Shown: positions 22,001 to 32,568, numbered from the stretch's first letter. The stretch is 64,000 bases of DNA from Emiliania huxleyi CCMP1516 (GCF_000372725.1 NW_005200881.1:540112-604111), one strand, 5' to 3'. Numbers and translations: made by a program. The notes: generated by a model not told the origin, from the sequence alone.

Positions 22001-22102
22001 CGTGCGCGCTGCTACGCAGTACGCATGCGTTCTCCTTGGAATGCATGGCAGTCGTGGTCGCACCGAGGCGCGTAGGCGGAAGCGCTGCAGACTAGCGGCC
22101 AT
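19032..22102 (-). CDS. ABC1/ADCK2-like atypical kinase (11 exons)
   Basis: Exons in transcript order: 22102-21458, 21344-21276, 21204-21114, 20962-20911, 20830-20731, 20389-20255, 20173-20026, 19867-19716, 19631-19599, 19524-19465, 19301-19032; all phases agree, total 584 residues. Motifs: two hydrophobic helices (FYALRAAYLWLVFSPLLLSS), the KxGQ-equivalent AIKLAQWASSRPDLF, HPVGSGCIAQV (Ala-rich nucleotide loop), GPVAVKVLHPQ (VAVK lysine), SEEFTEMLLRQLDLR, VLVESWVDGVPMIEW, HGDLHPGNVLV (catalytic loop), FLDAGIVVSYSEFD (metal site), and a lysine/glutamate-rich coiled tail. This is closest to ADCK2/COQ8-like UbiB kinases, tied to ubiquinone synthesis and lipid handling in mitochondria. About half the donors are GC. 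Introns 1, 3, 5 and 9 carry partial copies of the next exon's start; intron 5 (20390-20730) holds an extra exon-like copy (ILVESYREG). Confidence 0.88.
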
Positions 22103-22206
22103 GGGCGAAAAAGAATTTTACGAAGAAGAATTCTACGAATACAAGCCCCTCTCACAGCAGACTGGCACGAACTAGCACCACAAAAGGCACAGCAGACAAC
22201 GGCCCC

Positions 22207-22629
22207 TTATGGGCCGTCGAAGAGGCCGTCATACTCCTCCGGCCTCGCCCCCCCTTCCCAACCCTCCCCTGGCTCAGGCTCCTCATCCTCGCGGCGCGCA
22301 GTGCGCACCCCGCCCCGCGAAGACGAACCCTTCCGCCGGCGTGCCTCGCGGGACTGCCGCCCGCTGCCGCCGCCCTTCCCCCCCTCCGCTGCCCGCGCCG
22401 CCTTCTCCGCCGCCCGCGCGGCCGCCTTCGCCTCCTCCGCCGCTAACAGCGCCTCCCTCCGCGTGACCCCTATGGGCCCCTTGCGCATCCAGGAGAGGTC
22501 GCGCGAGCGACCTATCCAGGGGTTACCCGGATACGGCGCAACGTAGCCGCTGCGCAGCTCCGAGTAGTCGCCAACGCCCCCCCCCAAATAGCCCTCCAAG
22601 CAAGCATCGCAGACCCAACGAAGAAGAAT
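22207..22629 (-). pseudogene. Hypothetical protein gene cut by a Mutator-like element
   Basis: The frame reads WVCDACLEGYLGGGVGDYSE, SGYVAPYPGNPWIGRSRDLS, WMRKGPIGVTRREALLAAEE, then an Ala/Lys/Arg-rich coil and an acidic tail ending EEYDGLFDGP. The first part looks conserved and folded, but I do not recognise the family. The frame runs on into the inserted element, where its apparent Met (at 22653) is element sequence. No plausible coding start is seen on the far side of the element (after 23661), so the 5' part is probably lost or lies in another exon. Confidence 0.5.
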
Positions 22630-23652
22630 GGCAAACCCCGGAAAGTGGGTCAAAAATGACCACCGACACGTGTAGGCGCGTATCTTAGCTAAGGCTCGCG
22701 CCCTGACGTGTAAGTGCTCATGTGCACCGAGCCCATATACGCACCTGCATGTGTGGACGCGAGTATTAACTAAGATGAGCGCCCACGCATGAGGATGCGC
22801 GTCTGCGTCCAGGTAGCCCAGATACCGTCTTCGTGTCTGGGCGCTTATCTTGAGTAAGGCTCGCGCCTACACGTGTAGCTGCGTATCTTGAGATGAGCGC
22901 CCACGCTTGTGGCGCCTATCTTAGCTAGTACTCGCGGTGTCGGCGTGGGTGCGTGGCGGTCAGCATACGCTCCCACACATGCAGACGCGAATATTAGTCA
23001 ATATGAGCGCTCACACGTGGAGGCGCGTATGTTGACATACGTACCTGCGCATATGGCGCTCAAAAGTGAATAGTTTTGGGTGATACGCGCTCAAGTCGCC
23101 TGTGTCATCTGTCCCTGGCTTGCTGGGCGCTGCTTTATGGCGGATCTCCTTGATGCCGCGGAGGATGATGCCGGCGCCGAGGTGCCCGCGGCGGCCGGGT
23201 AGCGAAGCGTTCAGACCACATGGCGGTCAGCAACATCGAGTGGAAAGACGTGGCGACGGTCGTCGAGCCAGCCGTGGCCAAGTGTCTCAACCCCGGCCTG
23301 CGCGAGAGGAGGACTTGACGGAGGAGGCCGCACCTTCTTTGTCGTCCGCAAGCGCCCCGAGGGGGCCGCCGTGAAGCATTGGCGCTCATCTCAAGATACG
23401 CAGCTACACGTGTAGGCGCGAGCCTTACTCAAGATAAGCGCCCAGACACGAAGACGGTATCTGGGCTACCTGGACGCAGACGCGCATCCTCATGCGTGGG
23501 CGCTCATCTTAGTTAATACTCGCGTCCACACATGCAGGTGCGTATATGGGCTCGGTGCACATGAGCACTTACACGTCAGGGCGCGAGCCTTAGCTAAGAT
23601 ACGCGCCTACACGTGTGGGTGGTCATTTTTGACCCACTTTCCGGGGTTTGCC
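22630..23652. mobile_element. Mutator-like non-autonomous element, long TIRs, 9-bp target duplication
   Basis: The ends are inverted copies (22630 GGCAAACCCCGGAAAGTGGG; reverse at 23652), and the inverted repeat continues with few differences for about 275 bp (to about 22905, and from about 23380). AAGAAGAAT flanks both sides (22621-22629, 23653-23661). A 9-bp duplication plus long TIRs is the hallmark of Mutator-like elements. The 470-bp centre has no transposase; a short protein-like stretch (about 23219-23375: SNIEWKDVATVVEPAVAKCL, TFFVVRKRPEG in another frame) suggests captured host sequence, as in Pack-MULEs. Confidence 0.9.
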
Positions 23653-23661
23653 AAGAAGAAT

Positions 23662-24040
23662 TTAGGCGGCTAACTGCACACTCCTCTCCTTAAAATCCCT
23701 GTGTGGTGGCGGCGTGCCGTTCTCCCATCCCTCCCTTGGGTTGTGTGTTTTCTTTCTTTCTTTTAACTGCAAAGAGCCTCCCTTTTTCTGGTTAACAACG
23801 AAGGCGCTCTTAAAAAATTTCTGTGTCTCGGCACGGGACTGGCGAAAAAAGACACCAGCTACGGCTTCTTTCTTAGCTTTCCGGAGGGGGGTCGAGGCTT
23901 TGGCGGCGCCGCGGGGAGGGGGTCGTTTCTGTGGGGACGTCGCCCTCGTCCGCCTCGGAGGCGTAGGTCGTCGGGCGGGGCGTCTCGCTCGTCGCGAACC
24001 TGCCGCTGAACACGGCGTCGGCCGGCGCCGGCAGCCGTGA
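23662..24040. repeat. Dispersed repeat R1 (inverted copy) and flank
   Basis: 23677-23770 is the reverse complement of 44298-44396 over nearly its whole length (CACACTCCTCTCCTTAAAAT core at 23677). It begins right after the Mutator-like element's target duplication. Beyond it (to 24040) there is only a possible tail of the decayed gene at 24041-24342. Confidence 0.85.
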
Positions 24041-24342
24041 TCAGGTCGGCGACCTTTCGGTCCCTGCAGGCCGCATCAATTTTGCCGCTCCGGGACGGCT
24101 CGTAGAGCTCTTTGGTGAGCCAGTCCCGGGCGACGATCGTCGCCACAGAGCCCCGAGGGACCGTGGCGTACACCATGTCGCCGAACCCGCTGTCCCCTGT
24201 CCCCCTCTGGAGGCAGCGCGTAGGCGACCTGTATCATGGACCCGGTGGGGATGCGCGCAGCCTGCGTCGCAGCCTCCAGCGAAGTGTAGTGTGTCGTGCA
24301 ATCGTGCACATGCCCATCCTGTACGTAGTCATGGGTGGGCAT
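24041..24342 (-). pseudogene. Small unrecognised ORF with a frame change
   Basis: One frame starts at 24342 (M-PTHDYVQDGHVHDCTTHYTS, LEAATQAARIPTGSMIQVAY, ALPPEG) and a second continues from about 24195 (FGDMVYATVPRGSVATIVAR, DWLTKELYEPSRSGKIDAAC, VADLITAAGAG). The two fit head to tail as one protein, but the gap is too short for an intron, so a frameshift near a GGGACAGGGGACAG duplication (about 24200-24215) is likely. A third frame continues to about 23893 (FSGRFATSETPRPTTYAS). The family is unknown. Confidence 0.4.
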
Positions 24343-24839
24343 GGCAATGCAGGGTGTGACGTGTCCCTCGGAGGCGACTCAGACCCTTGCTGGCAAAAGC
24401 CGGCGGTCGCGAGGAGGGGCGGGTCAAAGGCCAGCGTGAGCACGACCCACAGCGCAAACTCCTCGGCCTCGCCTCGGAGTGGTCGCGCGCTCGCTCTCTC
24501 TGTGTCTCTCTCACACACGCTCGCGCCCCCAGCCCCACCTGTGGCAGCTCGGAGCTGGCAGCTGTCTCCGCGCCCCCCGCCTGTCGCGCCTGTCTCTCGC
24601 GCTCTCTCCCCAAAACCGCCGGGTGGCCGCCGCTGGCGAGCGTGGTTGCGGTGTGCACACAGCTTTTTTGTACAACACCAGTTCATGCAGGGGGTCGAGC
24701 GTAGGCCCGACTAGCTACGCACCAAAGATTGCACACCCAACAAGACTCCACCGCGCATCGCCGCGCTAATCGACAGCAGCGCACGGTCTCGTTGTGCTCG
24801 GGCTTTGCGCGCGCCGCGCACGGCGCGACGACGAGCGCT
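24343..24839. other. No gene seen
   Basis: CT-rich tract near 24490-24520 and chance frames only. Confidence 0.4.
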
Positions 24840-25061
24840 CTACTTGGCGCAGTGCTCAGCGGAGTGGCGGTAGGGCTGGCTGGGAGCGAACGGCATCGGA
24901 ACACTCTCATCCCCGCCGCTGAGCTGTCGGTGCAGCGCGGCGACGCCCTTCATGACGGAGGAGACGTCGGAGGAGGCGGTGTCGGTGGGCTGCGTCGTGC
25001 TCTCCGAGGTGCGGTTCGGCAGCCCGCCGGTGAAAGGCAGAGGGATCGACGGCGAACTCAT
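24840..25061 (-). CDS. Small hypothetical protein
   Basis: A 73-residue frame (MSSPSIPLPFTGGLPNRTSE ... SSVMKGVAALHRQLSGGDES ... FAPSQPYRHSAEHCAK). It lacks the Arg/Pro bias of chance frames here and is divergent from the adenylation-domain gene. A longer start at 25112 is possible. No family recognised and no motif; only modest support. Confidence 0.35.
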   Translation of the reverse strand: MSSPSIPLPFTGGLPNRTSESTTQPTDTASSDVSSVMKGVAALHRQLSGGDESVPMPFAPSQPYRHSAEHCAK

Positions 25062-25219
25062 GAGTGGGGATCCGCGATGGTAATCGAAGTGTCGTTCTCT
25101 GATGACGGGCATTCAGTTTCGGCGCCTGAAAGTAACAAAAAAGCGACCGCGTTGCACCTCAACAGACGGGGAAAAAGAATTTACTGTCCGCAACAACGCG
25201 TGTTTTAATCGACTCCTTA

Positions 25220-28200
25220 ATGAAGCCACTCACCATGTCACCACCCTCCTCCTGGCCCTGGTCCCGCGACGCGCTGCTGCGCTACGCCGAAGCCGACGCG
25301 GTTTGCTGGATTGATACCCACGCCGAGCCGCCCTGCGCTCGCGCCGTGTCGTACACCGAGCTCGTTGATATGGTTGACCGCGTCGCGGCCATCATTGCAA
25401 GCGCTGCCTGCCGAGCAGCTGGCGTCGGCCTGTGCCTGGACAACTCTCTGTCCGCCGTCGTCTGCCATCTCGGCGCCCTCTGGGTAGGCAACCACTTCGT
25501 GCCTCTCGACGAGCCGAGTGCACAGCCGCGACTGCAGGGCATGCTCTGTGCCTCACGTGAGATTGAGACAATTATCTGCTCTCCACACCTCGCCGCAGCC
25601 TTCGAAGCGGTGGTGCGTGCGTGTGGGCGCAGCATCTCTGTCCTCGTCCTCGATGACGCCGCGCTGCTGCACAAGGATTCCTCTGGCGCCACCGCCGCCT
25701 TGCCGCCCGGCGCCTCCACCGCCGCCTTGCCGCCCGGCGCCTCCACCGCCGCCTTGCCGCCCGGCGCCTCCACCGCCGCCTTGCCGCCCGGCGCCTCCAC
25801 CGCGCTTCCGTCCCAGCGCGCCTGCACCTACCACACCAGCGGCACGACCGGCACGCCAAAGGCGATCCACAGCACGCTCGAGCAGTGGGGCGCCTTTGTC
25901 TGCGCCGCAGCGCGGCCCTACCGCCTCACCGCAGCTTCGCGCGTCTTTGTCGCGACGAGTGCCATCTTCGACCCGAGCGCGGGGCTGACCTTTGCGGCGC
26001 TGGCCGTCGGCGCGGCCGCCTGCCTCGCGCCCTGGTCCTTCACGCTGCGGCAGCTGCGCCGCTCAGTGGAGCTAACGCGCGCGACGCACGCCTGCTCCAC
26101 CCCATCGGTGTGGGCGCTGTACGACCTGGAGAGCGGGTCAGGTGCGGGTAGCCTCACGACGCTGCTGCTCGGCGGCGAGCCAATGCCCGCCGCACTCACC
26201 CGGGCGTGGCTCGGCCTGGGCGTAGCGCTGATCAATACCTACGGAGCCACCGAGGCGACCGTCTAGCGGGCTCGGATGCCGCCTGCGATGGAGATGCCCT
26301 GGACGCGTCATGGACATGACCATAGGCGACCGTGTACCAGTGGGCCTACTGCCTGCCGCCGCACGCAGCCGCCCTCCCGGACGAGGACCTCGAGAGGGAG
26401 GGTCGCTGCCTCGGTGCGCCCTTCGAAGGGATCGGCTTCGCCGTCGTGCCCGCGCGGGTGGAGGGCGGGGCCGCTGCGGTGGGCGAGTGCTGTGGCAAGG
26501 GATTAGGAGAGGGAGGCGGGGGCGAGGAAGGAGGGGGAGGCGAGCTCGTGCTGTGGGGCCTGCAGGCTGGCGGGCCCAGCCCCATATCTCCCCATAGCTC
26601 CCCATATCTCCCCGTATCATATCTCCCCGTATCTCCCCATATCTCCGTGCAGGCTGGCGGGCCCAGCCCCCATATCTCCCCATATCTCCCCATATCTCCC
26701 CATATCTCCGTGCAGGTTGGTGGGCCCAGCCCCCATATCTCCCAATATCTCCCTGTATCTCCCCGTATCTCCCAATATCTCCCCATATCTCCCTGCAGGT
26801 TGGCGGGCCCAGCCGTTGGTCGGCGGCGAGCGTGGCCGCCGGAGGCGCGCCCGCCGAGGAGGGGGAGGGAGAGAGCCGCTTCCGCACGGGCGACTTGGTG
26901 CGCCGACGCGGCAGCGACCTCTTCTACCTCGGCCGAGCGGACCAGCAGGTCAAGCTCAACGGCCGGCGCGTCGAGCTCGGGCCGATCGGTGCCGCCATCC
27001 ACGCTGCCATGCGCCCGCTCGTGCGCCGCGCCGTCGTGCAGCTTGTCGACGGCCGCTTGCACGCCGCTTGCGCGATGCGAGTGCGAGCAGCGTCTCTTCA
27101 CACTTCGTGCTGTGAGTAGGACGCTTGCACGCCTTTTGCGCGATGGCGTCGCCGCCGCCGGAAGAGCACGCTTGCGCCGGCTACGCCGCCACCGCCGCAG
27201 CCGTGCGGGCGCTCTGCCGGCTCGATTTGCCTTCGTACTTGGTGCCGTCGGGCGTCACGCTATTGCGCGAGCTGCCGCGCACGCCGACTGGCAAGACGGA
27301 CGCGCGCGCGTTGGCGGCGCTAGCACGTGCGGCCAGGGTGGCGCCTGGGGCGGCGGAGGCGCGGGAGGAGGGCGGCGGCGGCGGCTCGCCGTGGCGCCCC
27401 GAGGGCTGGCTCGGGGTGGTCGCGGGCTGCTGGTCGCGCGAGCTGGGCATCCCGGTCGGCCAGCTGCGAGGCTCGCCCGACTTTGGCGCGCCGTGTCCGT
27501 GGCATGTCCATGTCCAAGACATGCCCGAGGACATGTCCCGTAGGCTCGTCCGACTTTGGCGCGCTGAGCGGCGACAGCCTTGTCGCGCTCAAGATTTGCG
27601 CGCGGCTGTGGCGGCACCGGAATCGAGACGCGGCCGAGGGCGGCGCCTTTGGGGAGGGGATGGGCGCGTTCGGCCCCACGCATTTGCTGGCGACGCCGAT
27701 CCTGACCGAGTACTCCGCCATGCTCGAGGCGGCGGCAGGGGCGGGGGCGGAGGCAGGAGCGGGGGCGGAGGCAGGGGCGCGGGCGGAGGTAGGGGCCGGG
27801 GCGCGGGCGGAGGCGCGGGCGGAGGCGCAGGTGGCGGAGGGTGCGCTCTGCAGCGGGTCGGGCGGCGGAGCCGCGGCGAGGCCCTCCGAGCTCGACGCTC
27901 TGACCGTGCGGGCGGCGGCGGCGGGCGAGGCGCCGCTGCTGCAGGTGCTGCTCGAGCGGCACCAGCCGCTCCTCTCGCCACTCGTGGCGAACCGCGTGCT
28001 GCTCGCAGCTGTGTGTGCCAACCAGGGCGAGTGCGCGGCCCTCGTGCTCGGGCAGGGCGCGTCGCCCAACGCCACCAGCTCGTTCGGCGTCACCGCCCTG
28101 CAGAGCGCGGTGCAGCAGCGCGGCGCGGGCATCGCCCACCGGTTGCTCGCCGCGTGCGCCGATGTGCTGGCCCTCGACTCCAACCGGCAGACGGCGCTAC

Positions 28201-28727
28201 ACCACGCCGCTCGCGCAGGAGCGGACAACGGATGCTTGGCGGCCTTGCTCGACCGTTGGGAGTCGGTGGCCGGCGACGACGACGGCTCGGCGTGTGCCTC
28301 GAGGGACGTGTGGGGGCGGACGCCATTGCATTGGGCGGTCATCAACGGCCACCGCGAGGCGATCGTCACGCTCGTCGAGGCTGGGAGCGACATTGCGCTG
28401 CGCGACAAGCAGCACGAGTCGGCGCTCGACCTCGCCGAGCGGAGGGCGACCTGCCACGCGGTGGGCTTCGGAGGCCGGTGCGACAAGCTGACGGTCAGCT
28501 TGCTCAAGCTGATGTTACCGCGCGACCACGCCGACTACAGCTCCTTCCACCCGGAGGGCCTGATGGACCTCTGTACGCACGAGGTGCTCCGGCACGCCGA
28601 GAGGCTGAAGCTCGGCGCCGAGGAGCGCGAAGCCTTCCTCGCGCTGAGCCCCGCGGAGCGCGCGGCGATCGGGGACCATGTGATGACAATTGACGAGCTA
28701 AATGCGCGGGATGAGGGTCGCCTCTAG
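25220..28727 (+). CDS. Adenylation domain-carrier protein-ankyrin repeat protein (5 exons)
   Basis: Exons 25220-26254, 26326-26565, 26799-27051, 27120-27470, 27544-28727; phases all agree; 1020 residues. Residues 1-560 form an ANL adenylation domain: YHTSGTTGTPKAI (P-loop), NTYGATEATVY, FRTGDLVRRRG, GRADQQVKLNGRRVEL, PRTPTGKTDARAL (C-terminal Lys). Next is a carrier domain with DFGALSGDSLVALK, whose Ser would hold phosphopantetheine, and then an Ala/Glu-rich linker and ankyrin repeats (TALHHAARAGADNG, GRTPLHWAVINGHREAIVTL, ESALDLAERRA). The A-PCP pair is closest to AASDH/ACSF4-type proteins, which load an amino or acyl acid; ankyrins replace their PQQ-like propeller. Between motifs A2 and A3 is a 9-residue minisatellite (ALPPGASTA, 25698-25800). 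Each intron (71, 233, 68, 73 bp; all GC-AG) starts with a copy of the next exon's first bases. Substrate unknown. Confidence 0.88.
25698..25806 (+). repeat. 27-bp coding minisatellite
   Basis: Four near-identical 27-bp units (GCCTTGCCGCCCGGCGCCTC start) encode ALPPGASTA inside the adenylation domain, ahead of the P-loop. It probably varies in copy number between strains. Confidence 0.95.
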
Positions 28728-28837
28728 GGTCGCGTTCGCGGGGAATAGTACTCAGTACTGACATGATCTAGTGTCCCCGCCCTCTAGTCATGTTCGATCG
28801 ATCGATCAGCGGCTTCCACCGTCAAGCTGCGCCGAAA

Positions 28838-29745
28838 CTCTGGGGGGGCGCGGGGGCCCCCGGAGGCACCGTGCGCCGCGCCGCAGTGCGGAAACGGGGC
28901 CCGGCTCCACTAGTCTCCACTAGCACCGACTTCCCGATTAAGCTAGGTTTATCAGAGGGCAGATTTGGAGAGATCTCGAGAAGTACATACAGATAGAGCC
29001 TCCAACCATCAGCAAACTCCGACCTGATCGGTCGTACTGACCGCCGACAGATCACTCCAGACAGCAGACAGGCCGACGTCTGCACACACGGCCGGCCGGG
29101 CGAGAGGCTTGACACGATCCGACCCTGCGACCCTGACGCTGCTGCTCTAGCTATCAGACATGCACTGCTGACTGCTGCCACAATGTGCGACCTGTGCTGG
29201 CCCACTTGGCGGCCTTCCCGGTCGGTGGTGAGGCGCAGTTCAGAGCTGTCGATGGCGCGATGCCGCACTGGTCCCACATTGGTGACACGAGACCACCAAG
29301 TTTGCCGGTCCAAGAGAGAGGTACCGGCGCTGTCCTGAGAAGGTGCGTGGTCCCTCTTGACTGCCCATGCGCGCGAGGCTGCGTAGGCATAGCCTCGAGA
29401 GTGCCAGCAGCCAATCCGAGGCGACGCGCATTGATTGCGCCAGAAGCGTGCACACGTTGGAAGGACACCTTCCTACAGACCGTACGATCAGGTCGTCACT
29501 GAATGCTTGATACTAAGGCCGCGAGCTATGCAGGTGATCAATTGTGCAGCAGGGCATGGTCAGCAGCGCCGACAGGCTGTCGCAAGGCGTGATAGCATGG
29601 CCGCATACCGCCGAATTCCCATGAACAAGTAAAAAATCGCGCGAAAAAAGAAAAAAATCTCGAAAAATCGGCGCCTGCGGCGGGCCGTGGGACCCCATCT
29701 CCCCCCCGCATGGGTACCCTCTAGGGCCCCCGCGCCCCCCCAGAG
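28838..29745. mobile_element. hAT-like non-autonomous element with 8-bp target duplication
   Basis: A perfect 22-bp inverted repeat (28838-28859, CTCTGGGGGGGCGCGGGGGC start; 29724-29745 reversed) bounds 908 bp. The sequence CGCCGAAA flanks both sides (28830-28837 and 29746-29753). An 8-bp duplication with short TIRs is typical of hAT elements. No transposase frame is seen inside. Confidence 0.8.
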
Positions 29746-29753
29746 CGCCGAAA

Positions 29754-30734
29754 AGCACGGATTAGGGATTTGGCGGACGTTGAAGGCTTGCCCCCGTCCA
29801 CTGCTTAGATCGTCGCATTTTTTTGTGCACGGTATTCGGGTTTTATTTGCTAATTGCTCTCGTGTGGGGGTATATCGCAGATTTTGTCAATGGTACCGCG
29901 TCTGCGACGCGGGCGCCTTGCGAGCAGAGCCCTTAGGCCACCCTTATATCTTGCGCTTGAAGAAACAGCAAAAAACGGCTTCTTAAATGCTCGGCCCCAG
30001 TCGGGGGGATGCCCGCGCCGCCAAGCTCCCACCGCGGACCCGCGGACGGGCCCCTCGGACCCTTCATGTACGGATCATATAGTCCCCACAATCGCTGTCG
30101 TGGGATCGCTTGTCATGCGAGAGATGCGTTGTGTTCTTGTTCGCCAACCGCTTTCTCTTTTGGGGTCGCTTGCCGTGTCACAACATGTGCATGTGAGAGA
30201 AGTGCGTCTTGTGGTTCTTGTTTCGTTTGCCCTCTCTCTGTTTTGGGATCGCTTGTCATGTGAGAGAGTGCGTTGTGTTATTGTTTCGTTTGCCCTCTCT
30301 CTCTTTTGGGATCGCTTGTCATGTGAGAGAGAGAGAGAGAGTGCGTTGCGTTCGTGTTCGTTGTGTTCTTGTTCCGGATGCGGCTTCTATAGGTAGGGGC
30401 CCAGGCCTGCCTGAACTCCTCACTGCACTGTGCACTGTCCCTTGTAATGTGAGAGAGTGCGGTGTGTTCTTGTGTTTGTTACCGCTTTCTCTTTTCCGCA
30501 TCTGCACCCGCCGTCCGGGGTTCCGACTTTGGGGGGAAGGGTTGGGTAGCATCGACCATCGTGGGATTTGGGGTAGGGGGGTAGGGGGTGGGGGGTGGCT
30601 GCCCACTAGAGACGTCCGATAAACGCCCAAATGGAGGGGGTAGGAGGGTAGGGGGTCTGCACAGATCCCGCGAAGGGATCCTCGCCAATTGCGACCGATT
30701 TCTCTTAGACCTTGTAAAATTCTCTTAGACCAGC
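29754..30734. other. Gene-poor interval with an inverted R2 repeat
   Basis: 30007-30121 is the inverted copy of 10887-10968. It is followed by at least four degenerate direct repeats of GGGATCGCTTGTCATG plus GAGAGAGTGCG (30100-30460). No gene supported. Confidence 0.55.
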
Positions 30735-32053
30735 ATGGCCGCCATGCTTCTGCGCACTTCGGCGCGCCACCGGCCGGCGCGCCACCGGCAGAAATGCACG
30801 GCGTCGCCGGCGCGGGATGTGCTGGTGTTCGACGGCGACGGCGTCGGGCCCGAGATCATCACGGCAGCGCGGCGGGTCGCCGACGCCGCATTGTCCGTCG
30901 CCGGAGTCCGTGGCATTCGGTGGATTGAGATGGCCGGTTACGGTTACGACAATGGTCTCGGCGTGACCGAGGCGCACCTTGAGGCCTTTGGCGAGGTGGG
31001 AGTACTGCTCAAGGGGCCACTCTCCATCCCTGCCGGCACGAGCGGCTCCGTCATCGAGGCGCGCGGACAGGCCTTCACCTCTGCGAACCAAGCGCTGCGC
31101 CAGCTCTTCGGCCTCTACGCGAACGTGCGACCAGCTAGGAGCTACGCGCTGCCGTGGCCCACGCGGTTCGGAGACGTCGCCGTGGACCTGCTCATCGTGC
31201 GCGAGAACACCGAGGATCTGTACTGCGGCGCGCCCGAGGTGTGGGTCGACAAAGACACCTGCCAGGCGACGAAGCGAATCAGCCGCGGCGCCTCTGCGCG
31301 CATTGCAGAGTACGCGTGCGCTCTGGCACTGCAGCGGCAGGCAGAGCGAGGGGCGCCCAGCCTCGTCACGGCCGTCCACAAGGCGAACGTCTGCAAGCAG
31401 TGAGCCGCTCTCCCGCCCCGCCGCACCGCTTGGCCTCTGGCCCTCCCGCACCGCGCTCGCTCGACGCCGCGTGGACTGCAAAAAAGGGAGGGTTGCATTG
31501 GGTGAGGTGAGAACGGTAACCCGACGTGACACGAAGTGAGGCCATGCTGACCGACTGGTCGATGCTCAGGTCGGACGGGCTCTTCCTCGAGGAGGCCCGC
31601 AAGGCGGCCTCCGCCGCGGGCCTTCGGTACGAGGAGGCGCTGGTGGACTCCCTCTGCGCCGGACTCGTGCTCCAGCCGCAGGCGTATGACGTGCTCGTGG
31701 CGCCTAACTGCTGGGGCGACATCGTGTCCGACCTGGCGGGAGGCGTGGTGGGCTCGCTCGGGCTCCTCGGCTCGGCGAATGTGGGCGCGAGCCACGCGCT
31801 TTTCGAGGCCGCCCACGGCAGCGCGCCTGACATCGCAGGCTGCGGCGTGGCCAACCCGGCCTCCATGATGCTCAGCGCCGCCATGCTGATGAGGCACGTC
31901 GGAGAGGCGCCCGCGGCCGACGCGGTGGAGACGGCAATCGCGGCGGCCCTCGCCGAAGGCTGTGCGACGGTGGATCTGGGCGGCGCGGCGTCGACAGGCG
32001 ACTTCACCGACGCTGTCATCGCGGAGATCGAGCAGAGTACGATAAATACATGA
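30735..32053 (+). CDS. Isocitrate/isopropylmalate-family dehydrogenase, mitochondrial-type (2 exons)
   Basis: Exons 30735-31399 and 31570-32053 (GT-AG intron, 170 bp), 382 residues. Residues 1-27 are basic and rich in Arg/Ser/Ala, like a mitochondrial presequence. The decarboxylating dehydrogenase fold follows: LVFDGDGVGPEII, LLKGPLSIP, NVRPARSY, LLIVRENTEDLYCG, HKANVCKQSDGLFLEE (restored across the intron), YDVLVAPNCWGDIVSDLAGG, GLLGSANVG, EAAHGSAPDIAG, NPASMMLSAAMLM. REN-TED-LY and ANVRPARSY favour NAD-dependent isocitrate dehydrogenase over isopropylmalate dehydrogenase, but the family also includes tartrate and homoisocitrate enzymes. The likely reaction is oxidative decarboxylation of isocitrate to 2-oxoglutarate in the TCA cycle. 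Confidence 0.87.
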
Positions 32054-32568
32054 CTTTGCACAAATTTGTAGTAACTCGCTACCCCCTTGCTTTAATTTAC
32101 CGCAATCGGCTCCTTTTCCTTTCGACACTTTTTACCGCGCGCCGTTTTTATTTATTAATATCGCGGACCACACCCACAAAGAACCCTGCACAAAGATCGC
32201 ACGGGCGGGGACCTGTTCCTTTTTACCCATCTCACAGTACGAGAGAGGTGTCCGTTTTATTTATTTATTTATTTGTAATCTATAATCAATAATGTCGACC
32301 GCCGAGGTAAATAGAAAATACCGGAGTCTATCTACCCCGCGCGGGCCGCGCCCCGCGGCGCGCGGCCGCGGGGTGTATGATACGTGTATGCAAAGAGCGA
32401 GCGTGGGGACTGGGGGGAAATTTACGTCACCAGTACGTGCGTATCGCGTACGAGGAGAAACCTACTGAAGATAAACTCTAGTTTGACCGACCCCTTCCCC
32501 CTATGTGCTATGAGCGCGCGACCCACCCTCCTGAGTCGAGGGCCGCGCCGACCACGCGCCGTCTCGGG
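32054..32568. other. Intergenic, no gene seen
   Basis: 3' flank of the dehydrogenase and, on the other strand, of the metallophosphatase. Contains AT-rich tracts (TATTTATT near 32250) and a copy of the 16268-16314 repeat at 32166-32208. Confidence 0.45.

Noticed and set aside
25698..25806. Regular 27-bp repeats as CRISPR
   Set aside because: They are contiguous and code for ALPPGASTA within a conserved enzyme.
27735..27850. Separate gene in the Gly/Ala-rich frames
   Set aside because: It is the Ala/Glu-rich linker between carrier and ankyrin parts read in other frames.
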